Assembly (NCBI GenBank): GCA_964242115.1
Contig: CAXSZX010000008.1
Location: forward strand, 1-64,000
Source: BOG-908 sp964242115
GTDB taxonomy: Bacteria; Pseudomonadota; Alphaproteobacteria; Acetobacterales; Acetobacteraceae
Direction: 5' to 3'
DNA: 64,000 bases
Part shown: in pieces, positions 16,846-24,294 of the stretch
How positions within the stretch are numbered: the first letter of the stretch is position 1
Layout of the letters: every line of letters begins with the position of its first letter
Translations under genes and position numbers: made by a program
The notes under the pieces: model-generated
Told to the model about the DNA's origin: nothing
Database searches by the model: none
What the model saw: only the letters and a program-made list of their open reading frames with translations

Positions 16846-17709
16846 GTCGTCCGATACGGCTGATGCTAACTTACGTCCGGCAAACTGCATCATCGAGTCG
16901 CTTGCCTTGCCGCAAACGGCAAACAGCAGGATTGCCGCGATCACCCGTTCCGGCCTGCCGGTCTGTTCGGCATCCATGAGCAGGTAACCTAGACCGTCGC
17001 TCGCACCCATCAACTCGGCCGCGGCGACAAACATCCATCCGAGTCCCAGGCCGGTTCGCAGCCCGACGACGTAAGACGGCAGGCTGGCGGGCAGCAGGAT
17101 GCGGGTGACGACCTGCCACCGCGTCAGCGTGAGCACCCGTCCGACCTCGATCAGCTTGCGGTCCACGTTCGCGATCCCCGCCATCAGGTTGAGGTAGACC
17201 GGGAAGAACGCACCGACTGCGATCAGATAGACCTTGGACCCTTCGAATATGCCGAACCAAAGGATGAACAGCGGCACCCAGGCGATCGAGGGCACGCTGC
17301 GCAAAGCCTGCACGGTTGGGTCGAGAACGCGTCGTGCGGCCGGCGACCCGCCGGTCAGGCTGCCAAGCATCGTGCCCAGCAGCGCGCCCAGGCAAAAACC
17401 CAGCACCAGGCGTCGCAGGCTGGCCCCCAGGTTGCCGAGCAGCTCGCCGTTGCCGAACATCTCAGACAGGGCGCGCAGCACGGCGGTCGGCGGTGGGAGA
17501 AGGTCGGCCGACACGAGGCGTGCGCTCGCAACTTGCCAGGCCAAGATCAGCAAGGCCGGCAGGATCAGGCCGACGGCGAGGCGGCGTGAGGCTGCCCACC
17601 GCACAAGCCCGTTGCGGCGTGCCCTGACTGACGATTGGGCCAGGTGATCGCGCTTCAGACGAGTCGGCCGGCCGCTGCGTTGCGCGTCGGCCCGCAGGAC
17701 GTTGGTCAC
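16843..17709 (-). CDS. ssuC: Ssu/Tau-type ABC transporter permease
   Basis: A 288-residue BPD-type permease with about six membrane segments. It shows SLRRLVLGFCLGALLGTMLG, VPSIAWVPLFILWFG (typical of SsuC/TauC/NrtB) and the ATPase-contact EAA-like loop EVGRVLTLTRWQVVTRILLPASLPSYV. A basic N-terminal tail of about 40 residues precedes the first segment. GTG 17709 is the start, with TAGGA eight bases upstream, ten bases after the stop of the binding-protein gene. With the binding protein and the ATPase at 18807 it makes a sulfonate-, taurine- or nitrate-type importer; gene context favours sulfonates. Confidence 0.85.
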   Translation of the reverse strand: MTNVLRADAQRSGRPTRLKRDHLAQSSVRARRNGLVRWAASRRLAVGLILPALLILAWQVASARLVSADLLPPPTAVLRALSEMFGNGELLGNLGASLRRLVLGFCLGALLGTMLGSLTGGSPAARRVLDPTVQALRSVPSIAWVPLFILWFGIFEGSKVYLIAVGAFFPVYLNLMAGIANVDRKLIEVGRVLTLTRWQVVTRILLPASLPSYVVGLRTGLGLGWMFVAAAELMGASDGLGYLLMDAEQTGRPERVIAAILLFAVCGKASDSMMQFAGRKLASAVSDD

Positions 17710-17718
17710 GCTCGGGTC

Positions 17719-18690
17719 CTAGTCGCCGGCGGGCTGGGCGGCGAACAGCTCGGCTTGCGCCTGATCGAGATCGGCGTTTGCCGAGAGGCTGCCGCTGGCC
17801 TTCAGGATCGGGGCTGCCGCAGCAATCTGCGCCCGCGTGGCGGCGTCCGTCCTGGGGTTGGTGAAATCGGTGCGGCCAAGTTCGCGCCTGGCCACGTCCG
17901 GCGACAGCTTGGCAGACGCCGCCAGTATCTGCGCCACGCCGTCCGGGTTGGCTTGTGCCCAGGTCCGGGCGCGCTCGTAGGCGCCCAGCACGCGGCGGAC
18001 CAGGTCAGGGTGTTCGGCGAGCATGGCGTCGCGGACGAGCAGCGTGCCGGGGCTGTTGAACGACTTGTCGCGGAAGAACAGCACGTCGTGGCTCTGCAGC
18101 TCCGCCTGCGCCATGAACGGGTCCAGCCCGGCCCAGGCGTCCACGTCGCCGCGGTCCAGGGCCAGCCGCCCGTCCTGGTGCTGCAGCGGCACCAGCGTGA
18201 CGTCACCGCGGGTCAGCCGCACGCTCGCCAGCGCGCGGAGCAGCAGGATGTAGGGATCGGTTCCGGGCGTCGCGGCCACCCGCTTGCCCGTCAGGTCGGA
18301 CAGCCTGGTGATGCCCGAACCCGGGCGCGTGACGAGCGCCGACCATTCCGGCCGGGAGTAGACGTAGACGATCTTGACCTGGGTGCCGTTGGCCCGCCCG
18401 AGCAGTGCCGCGGCCCCGGCCGTCGAGCCGATGTCGAGGGAGCGTCCGCGTAGGTACTCCAGCGCCTTGTTGCTGCCGGCGCTGAACACCCACTGCACGC
18501 TGGCCTGTGTGCCGAGCGCGTCCTCCACCCAGTGCTTCTGCTTCAGCACGAGGCTAAGCGGGTTGTAGTAGGCGTAGTCGAGCCTGACGACCGTCTGCGC
18601 TTCCGCCCGGCCCGCAAGCAAGCCCGCCGAAGCGAGGCCGATGCAGCCCAGCCGCGAGAACCAGCTTTGTAACGCGGTGGACTGTCGCAT
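17719..18690 (-). CDS. ssuA: Ssu-type ABC transporter substrate-binding protein
   Basis: A 323-residue precursor with a signal peptide (a hydrophobic stretch to GRAEA, cleavage near residue 31). The mature part has the SsuA/NMT1 pattern: RLDYAYYNPLSLVLKQK, GSNKALEYLRGRSLDIGSTAGAAALLGRANG (read in pieces) and DRGDVDAWAGLDPFMAQAE. This is the periplasmic receptor of the importer. The C-terminal domain of the sigma-54 activator at 1042 has the same fold. Overlap with the permease gene is absent but the gap is only nine bases. Confidence 0.87.
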   Translation of the reverse strand: MRQSTALQSWFSRLGCIGLASAGLLAGRAEAQTVVRLDYAYYNPLSLVLKQKHWVEDALGTQASVQWVFSAGSNKALEYLRGRSLDIGSTAGAAALLGRANGTQVKIVYVYSRPEWSALVTRPGSGITRLSDLTGKRVAATPGTDPYILLLRALASVRLTRGDVTLVPLQHQDGRLALDRGDVDAWAGLDPFMAQAELQSHDVLFFRDKSFNSPGTLLVRDAMLAEHPDLVRRVLGAYERARTWAQANPDGVAQILAASAKLSPDVARRELGRTDFTNPRTDAATRAQIAAAAPILKASGSLSANADLDQAQAELFAAQPAGD

Positions 18691-18806
18691 GCTTCACCCG
18701 CTCTGGAACGGCGACCTGGCCGCACATCGTCGGAGGACCTGAGGCCGAGCGGCTTGCGTAGGGACTACATATCCTACTTGTCAACAATGATATAAATCAT
18801 GCCGGC
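18691..18806 (-). promoter_or_regulatory. Possible promoter/operator region before ssuA
   Basis: On the minus strand TTGACA lies at 18784-18779, but the hexamer 17-18 bases on (near 18761-18756) is a poor -10. A palindrome TGATATAAATCA lies at 18788-18799 and the arms GTAGG (18758-18762) and CCTAC (18773-18777) form an inverted repeat between the -35 and -10 positions. This 116-base gap may let ssuA-ssuC be transcribed separately from the ATPase gene. Confidence 0.3.
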
Positions 18807-19589
18807 TCACCCGTCTTCGAGAGCGGCGAGCAGGCGTTTCCTGAGCGCCATCAGGCCGGCATCGCCGCGGTCGCGCGGCCGGCCAAACGCCACGTCTTCG
18901 ATCGCGCTGATCCGCCCCGGCCGCGGCGACATGACGACGACACGGTCGGCCAGGACCACTGCTTCCTCCACGTCGTGAGTGACGAGCATCATCGTCGTGC
19001 GTTCCGCCTGCCAGATGGCTTCCAGCTCGGCCTGCATGCGCAACCGGGTGAGCGCGTCCAGCGCCCCGAACGGCTCGTCGAGCAGCAGGATGCCCGGGCG
19101 CGCCACCAGGCCGCGGGCGATGGCCACGCGCTGCGCCATGCCGCCGGAAAGCTGGTCAGGGTAGGCGCGGGCAAAATTGGTTAGGCCGACGAGGGCCAGG
19201 TGGTCGCTGACGCGCTGGGCCTTGACCGCCGCCGGGAGCGGCGCGTTGTGCAGGGCGAGTGCCACGTTCTGCTCGGCGGTCAGCCAGGGCAGCAGCCTGG
19301 CTTCCTGGAACACCAGGCCGCGATCCAGCCCGGTGCCGGTGACCGCCCGACCGCCCGCACGGATCTCGCCGCTGTCCGGCCGCTCGAGCCCGGCGATCAT
19401 GCGCAACAGGGTCGATTTGCCGCAACCGCTCGCGCCGACGATGGCGACAAAGGCGCCCGCCTCGACGTCGAGCGACACGCCCTGAACCGCTGCGAAGGCG
19501 CCGGCGCCGGCGTCGAACACCTTGCCCACGCCAGAAAGCACCAGCCCGGTCGCACGCGCGCCCGCCGCGGCCAGCGTCGCCGCCGGCAT
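18807..19589 (-). CDS. ssuB: Ssu/Tau-type ABC transporter ATPase
   Basis: A 260-residue ATPase: Walker A GASGCGKST, Q-loop VFQEARLLPWLT, signature LSGGMAQRVAIARGL, Walker B ILLLDEPFGALDALTR and the switch histidine in LVTHDVEEAV. The D-loop sequence ALDALTR is the usual one in SsuB/TauB/NrtD. ATG 19589 is chosen; GTG codons at 19604 and 19595 are alternatives since no strong ribosome-binding site decides. It energises the permease at 16843. It stands 42 bases after the amidohydrolase stop, so all may form one transcript. Confidence 0.88.
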   Translation of the reverse strand: MPAATLAAAGARATGLVLSGVGKVFDAGAGAFAAVQGVSLDVEAGAFVAIVGASGCGKSTLLRMIAGLERPDSGEIRAGGRAVTGTGLDRGLVFQEARLLPWLTAEQNVALALHNAPLPAAVKAQRVSDHLALVGLTNFARAYPDQLSGGMAQRVAIARGLVARPGILLLDEPFGALDALTRLRMQAELEAIWQAERTTMMLVTHDVEEAVVLADRVVVMSPRPGRISAIEDVAFGRPRDRGDAGLMALRKRLLAALEDG

Positions 19590-19631
19590 GTTCACGGCGC
19601 CCACCGGGCAGGACCACGCGGCTGCAACGAC

Positions 19632-20516
19632 CTAAGCCTTTGGCGTCGATGCGGCGTCGAGGCCGAACAGAGTGGCGGCGTTGCCACCGAGCACCCTGGC
19701 GAGGGCGTCCTCGTCCAAGCCGAGCGTGCGCACGTCCTGCACGCTCTGCAGCATCGGCCGGAACGGAAACGACGAGCCGAACAGCAGCTGGTTGCGCAGG
19801 AAGCCGGAGGCCGCTTCGGCGTAACGCCGTCCACCGGGTGCAAAGAGGTACATGTCCGGCGAGACGAAGACGTTCTCGTGACGGAACGCCACGCCGATCA
19901 TCAAATCTATGTTCGGGTAGCAGCCGTGGCAGACGACGATCGGCAGTTGCGGGAACGTTCTGGCGACGACGTCGATGCTCAGCGGGTCGTTGAACGCGAG
20001 GTCGGGCGTCGTCGGGCCCGACATGACAAAGGCCGGCACGCCCAATGAGACGCAGGCCTCGTAGAGCGGCATCAGCCGGTCGTCGTCGGCCCTCAGCGGC
20101 GTCTCGTAGAAGCCGGCGTCCAGGTTGATCGCGCGCAGCCCCAGTTCTGCCGTGGCGCGCCGGGCTTCGGCGACCGCCGCCTCGCGGCCGAGCACCAGCG
20201 GGTCGATCGACGCCACGCCGATGAGACGGCCACGGGATTGCGCGGCCAGTGCGGCGACGTCGTCGTTGACAATGCGCACCGTGGGCGTGCTGCGGCCAAC
20301 GGTCACGCCCAGGCCGATGCCGGCCTCGTCCATGCCGGCGAGCACGTCGGCCATGTCGTGGTAGCGGGTGAAGTGGTCCGGATCGGCTGCCCCCACGCGA
20401 CGGTTCACCCAGCGCACGAGTGCCGACTCCGGCGTACCCGCCGCAGCGCCGAAGAACGGGTGCAGGAACGGCGGGCGAAGCCGCATGTCGATGATGCGTG
20501 TCATGTCGTGCCGCAT
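19632..20516 (-). CDS. Amidohydrolase-family protein (TIM-barrel, amidohydrolase_2 type)
   Basis: A protein of about 294 residues resembling amidohydrolase_2 metal hydrolases or decarboxylases: RIIDMRLRPPFLHPFF at the start, GVASIDPLVLG, GLRAINLDAGFYETPL, FVMSGPT and IVVCHGCYPNIDLMI. The usual N-terminal HxH is replaced by DMRLRPP, so the first metal ligands are not obvious; the internal CHGCYP histidine is kept. The start is ATG 20516 or 20504; the longer frame to 20540 runs into repeat R3. It lies upstream of the ssu-like ATPase gene on the same strand and may hydrolyse or decarboxylate the imported compound. The substrate is unknown. Confidence 0.75.
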   Translation of the reverse strand: MRHDMTRIIDMRLRPPFLHPFFGAAAGTPESALVRWVNRRVGAADPDHFTRYHDMADVLAGMDEAGIGLGVTVGRSTPTVRIVNDDVAALAAQSRGRLIGVASIDPLVLGREAAVAEARRATAELGLRAINLDAGFYETPLRADDDRLMPLYEACVSLGVPAFVMSGPTTPDLAFNDPLSIDVVARTFPQLPIVVCHGCYPNIDLMIGVAFRHENVFVSPDMYLFAPGGRRYAEAASGFLRNQLLFGSSFPFRPMLQSVQDVRTLGLDEDALARVLGGNAATLFGLDAASTPKA

Positions 20517-20534
20517 CGGCGACAGAGTGGAGGA

Positions 20535-20664
20535 AGGCAAGGCCTTCTTTTCTGAAAAAAAGAAGCAAAAGACTTTTGGTCCTGCTGTCGCGATGGTTCT
20601 GCGACCCGCGCGTGAGGGAACAAAAGTTTTTTGGTTCTTTTTTTCAAAAAAGAACCGCTTGCCT
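20535..20664. repeat. Palindromic T-rich intergenic repeat, copy R3
   Basis: GGCAAGGCCTTCTTTTCTG, AAAAAAAGAAGCAAAAGAC, a centre with CTGTCGCGATGG, then CAAAAGTTTTTTGGTTCTTT and TTTTCAAAAAAGAACCGC. This copy ends only about 20 bases before the likely start of the amidohydrolase gene. Confidence 0.8.
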
Positions 20665-20848
20665 TACTTTTTCGTGTGCTCACTACAGGCAGCCTCACGC
20701 GTGACGAGTCGCTGATGATGTGTGCAGTGGCCGTCCTGCGCGCGGGTTGCAGCATGGGCGGAACTGAGCGCGGCCAGACCTGCAAAGGTTTGCTCCAGGC
20801 GGGCGCCATCGGGATCAAAGCTGCAGCACGTGGCGCAGCACGAGGCAG

Positions 20849-22237
20849 TCATTGGCCGAGGCGTGCCCAGTAAGCGCCGAACACGCCGGCGGAGAGCACG
20901 AGGCCGAGCACGACGTTGACGGCGGCGCCGGCGGCAAACGCCGCGAACGGGCGTCCGGCGATGCCGGCCAGGTCCCGTCCGCGTGTGGTCAGGCCGATGC
21001 TGAGGAAGCCGAACTCAAAGGCCCAGCTGCGGAGGTTTTTGATCGGGGTGACGAGTGCCGGGGTGACTGTCTTGGTGAAGACGTCGTGACCCGCATGTTG
21101 CGCCACGAGCGTGATGAGCACGGAGGCGGCGAGGAAGCCCAGCACGAACTTTGGAAACCGCCGCCAGACATCGGACACGCGCGCGCTGCTGCGTATGCCG
21201 GTGTCAGCCCAGCGCGTGGTGGCCACCAACGACAGGACGACGGCCCAGACGCCGATCCACATGTCGCGGCCAACCACCTTCATCAGGGTGAAGGCGGCGA
21301 CCGATTGTTCGGCGGCACCCGGCGTGGCGCCTGGCACGTGCGCGGCGATGCCGCCATAGGCCTGGGCGGCTGCGAAGCCGGCGGCGTCGGCGAACTCCGA
21401 CGTGCCGATCCAGGCGCCGCCGACGCCCGCCGGTAACCCGAGCCCGGCTGCGGCATAGGGCAGCACGAAGATCATCACCACGGCCCAGAGCACGACGATG
21501 GAGATGACGGTGGCCACGTCCTGCCGGCGGGCGCCGACCGAGGCGCCGATGGCGATGGCGGCAGAGACGCCGCAGACCGCGCCTCCAGCCCCGAGGACTG
21601 CGGCGAACCGGTTTTCGACGCCAAGCACGCGCGCGACGGCGAAGATGACGCCGAAGGTAACCACGGAGACGATGAAGGCCTGCAGCAACGCCACAGGTCC
21701 GGCCCAGGCGATGAGGCTCAAGGGCAGCGTGGCGCCCAGCAGCACGACGCCGAGCTTGATGTAGAACTCCACGCGGAAGCCGTCATCCAACCATTGCGGC
21801 AGGACGCGCAGGTTTGCCAGGATCAGCCCCGCGGCGAGCGCCAGGAGCGGCGGTTCGAGGTTGTACTTCACCGCGCTGGCCCATTGTCCGGCGCAGAAGA
21901 TGACGACGGACAGCGCGTAGATGAGCGAAAAGGCCGGCAGGACGCGACCGGGGCGGTAGCCGAGCGCACGCAGGGCGACGCCGATGAGCGCCGACCAGAG
22001 CACGAACTGCGCCACGTAGCGCGGCCAGGCCTTGGCGAAGTGCACGGCCAATTCCGAGACATGACTCCATTTCGGCGGTGTGACGGCGATCCAGCCGAAG
22101 CCGGTTCCGCCCAGGGTGAAGGCGGTGCCGACGAGGATCAAACTCAGACCAGCGGCGATCGCCCAGGCGTCGTCAGTGCGCCACGCGGCAGCCGGGCTGA
22201 CCCGGAGGGCTGATGGTCCTGGCGAGACGTCCTGCAT
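20849..22237 (-). CDS. YeiH-type putative sulfate/sulfite exporter
   Basis: A 462-residue membrane protein with ten or more hydrophobic segments, matching the YeiH/UPF0324 family: EFYIKLGVVLLGATLPLSLI, GAGGAVCGVSAAIAIGASVGAR (read in pieces), IGTSEFADAAGFAAAQAYG, TLMKVVGRDMWIGVWAVVLS and FEFGFLSIGLTTRGRDLA. The family is annotated as a putative sulfate exporter and often neighbours genes that release sulfite from organosulfonates. Export of sulfite or sulfate would protect the cell during desulfonation. ATG 22237 follows an AGGGA. Repeats R3 and R4 flank the gene, so it may be a separate transcription unit. Confidence 0.85.
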   Translation of the reverse strand: MQDVSPGPSALRVSPAAAWRTDDAWAIAAGLSLILVGTAFTLGGTGFGWIAVTPPKWSHVSELAVHFAKAWPRYVAQFVLWSALIGVALRALGYRPGRVLPAFSLIYALSVVIFCAGQWASAVKYNLEPPLLALAAGLILANLRVLPQWLDDGFRVEFYIKLGVVLLGATLPLSLIAWAGPVALLQAFIVSVVTFGVIFAVARVLGVENRFAAVLGAGGAVCGVSAAIAIGASVGARRQDVATVISIVVLWAVVMIFVLPYAAAGLGLPAGVGGAWIGTSEFADAAGFAAAQAYGGIAAHVPGATPGAAEQSVAAFTLMKVVGRDMWIGVWAVVLSLVATTRWADTGIRSSARVSDVWRRFPKFVLGFLAASVLITLVAQHAGHDVFTKTVTPALVTPIKNLRSWAFEFGFLSIGLTTRGRDLAGIAGRPFAAFAAGAAVNVVLGLVLSAGVFGAYWARLGQ

Positions 22238-22328
22238 GTCGGTGCATTCCCTACTGACACGCTAGGATACGTTCGAGCCGGGCAATCGACAAGCCTGTGC
22301 TCCGTTCCGACACACGCGGCCGCCTAGG

Positions 22329-22468
22329 AAAGAAAGCGAAGCCTGCTTTTTTAAGCAAAGCAGCGAAAAACTTTTGGTCTGGCTGTCGCGGAGTCTCCTT
22401 CAGCTTGGATTCCAGGAAACAAAGCTGTTGGTTCTATCTTCGAATAAGAACCGATCGCCTGGCCTGCC
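22329..22468. repeat. Palindromic T-rich intergenic repeat, copy R4 (diverged)
   Basis: Left arm GCCTGCTTTTTTAAGCAAAG followed by CGAAAAACTTTTGG, a centre with CTGTCGCGGAG, and a decayed right arm ACAAAGCTGTTGGTTC with TCGAATAAGAACC. It differs from the other copies most in the right half. Confidence 0.6.
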
Positions 22469-23024
22469 AGCGGTCAAGTAGTCGCTATACCACGTTGCCT
22501 ATCGTGGTTTATCTTTCGCCAATTTCTGCTCCGTCGTTTGACGTCATAAGGCGTCGGTGGCCGAGCAACTGACGTTTGTCTCCAAGCCAATGATCTGAGT
22601 GCTCGGCCATCGTCTCCGGATCGCGCACGCTGTGCCACTCACCTGCTGGCCGGCCTCGGCCATTGGGCGATGGGCGATGCATATTGGCAGTTGTGTGGGT
22701 CACTTCTGACGGGATCGATCCGCGGTATCCTGATGGCAGCAGCCTCCACCCCGCCTTCTTGAGCTTGCCCTGCGCCCCGTCCTGGCCAGTATTCTGCTAA
22801 TCGTGGGCAGCCGCTTGGTTGCTTGACGAACAGCGTGCTGGCTGCAGGCGGCGATGGCTCAACTCAACTGTCTAACTTTCAATAGTACAGCGATGAAAGG
22901 TTCAGTGGGTTCTGGCCAGCAAAGCAATCCAGCCTCGGTCTCCAGCCAACATGAGCCCACCGTCTCGCACCTCTTTCAGCCGACCGTCGCCACGCCACCC
23001 GATGCTGACCGTCAAAACTGAACC
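22469..23024. other. Intergenic stretch without a recognisable gene
   Basis: Short frames only, none with a family resemblance or a ribosome-binding site. It separates the YeiH-type gene from the 3' end of the MFS gene at 23025. No clear hairpin terminator was seen. Confidence 0.35.
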
Positions 23025-24278
23025 TTAATGGCTATTCCCGGCCATACGGATCCAAAGCTCTCGCTTGGGAAGACTTCCAGTGGACCGCAATAGCAACCAA
23101 GCCAGCGGGTAGCCTGCCGCCGCTGCGCAGAAGCTCGGTTGCAGGCCGTAGACCGGCAGCAGCCTCCCCGCCGCATACAGGCTGAGCGCACCGCCGCAAT
23201 TGCCTGCAAATGCACCCAATCCAATCGCGGATCCAACTCGCGACGCCGGAAACACCGCCGCAGCGATTCCGAATACGTTTGTGGCGAATCCTTGATGGCC
23301 GGCCAGTGCCAGTCCTACCAGGACTACGCTCGGCCACAGCCCGCCGACATGCAGGATGAAGACGATCGGCAACACGCAGCCCGCAAAGATCGCCATCGCG
23401 CCCCAGAGTGCCGAGTTGCGGGAAAAGCCAGCGCGCGCCAACAGGGCGGGCAGGGCGCCGCCCGAGAGCGACCCCAGGGCTGCCATCGCATACACCGTGG
23501 CCACCGGCACGCCAATGTCGCGCATGTCGAGTTGGAAGCGGTGATGGAAGAAATCCGGCAGCCAGAACAGCATGAACCACCAAGCCTGGTCTGTCATGAA
23601 CTTAGCGCCTGCCAGCGTCCAGGCCATGCGGTCCCGCCAGATAGACTGTCCGGCCGCAGAGGGCAGCATCGCAAGTTCGGCGCTCACATCGGTCATGCGC
23701 CCGAGCGGCAAGGCCAGCCAGAAACCAAGGCACACCAGACCAGCAACGCCCAGCGTCACGATGGTACCTTGCCAGCCGATGCGGACGTAAAGGGCTGAGA
23801 CGATCAGCGGCGTCAGCATGGCGGCGATGTTAGGCGCCATGTTGCCGACGCCGATGACGAGCGTGCGTTCGCCCGGGCGGAAGAAGGTGGCGACCGCCTT
23901 CATGCCGGCCGGTGTGCCCACTGCCTCGAACACACCCAAAGCAACCCGGGCGGCGACGAATTGCGGAACCGTGCGCGCCGCGGCGTGGAGGATGGAGGCG
24001 ATGCTCCAGCCTCCCAGGCCGGTGGCGAAACCCCACCGCAGGCCGGCGCGGTCCATGAACCAGCCGGCACCCAGGAGTGCCGCTGCGATCGCGACCTGAA
24101 ACGCGGTGGTCATCGCGCCGTAATCGGCACCGGTCCAGCCGAAACGCTGATCGAGAACAGGCTTGAGCAAGCCGAGCACCTGCCGGTCGGCGTAGCCGAC
24201 CATCGTCACCGCGAAGGTGAGGACCAGGAAAACCCAGCGGAGCCAGCCTAACCGGTTGTTGCCGCTGGACGCCGGCAC
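23025..24278 (-). CDS. MFS transporter, anion:cation symporter (ExuT/UhpC) type
   Basis: A 417-residue transporter with twelve predicted membrane segments. Supporting motifs: YADRQVLGLLKPVLDQRFGWTGADYG (read in pieces), which is the ExuT-type first loop, then ARVALGVFEAVGTPAGMKA, GVGNMAPNIAAMLTP and GHQGFATNVFGIAAAVFP. The family moves hexuronates, sugar acids and other organic anions by proton symport. GTG 24278 is chosen because GGAGGC lies six bases upstream and the previous gene stops at 24295; the longer frame from ATG 24341 would overlap that gene. As last gene of the TonB-receptor operon it may take the product or substrate across the inner membrane. Confidence 0.85.
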   Translation of the reverse strand: MPASSGNNRLGWLRWVFLVLTFAVTMVGYADRQVLGLLKPVLDQRFGWTGADYGAMTTAFQVAIAAALLGAGWFMDRAGLRWGFATGLGGWSIASILHAAARTVPQFVAARVALGVFEAVGTPAGMKAVATFFRPGERTLVIGVGNMAPNIAAMLTPLIVSALYVRIGWQGTIVTLGVAGLVCLGFWLALPLGRMTDVSAELAMLPSAAGQSIWRDRMAWTLAGAKFMTDQAWWFMLFWLPDFFHHRFQLDMRDIGVPVATVYAMAALGSLSGGALPALLARAGFSRNSALWGAMAIFAGCVLPIVFILHVGGLWPSVVLVGLALAGHQGFATNVFGIAAAVFPASRVGSAIGLGAFAGNCGGALSLYAAGRLLPVYGLQPSFCAAAAGYPLAWLLLRSTGSLPKRELWIRMAGNSH

Positions 24279-24294
24279 GTGCGACGCCTCCGTG

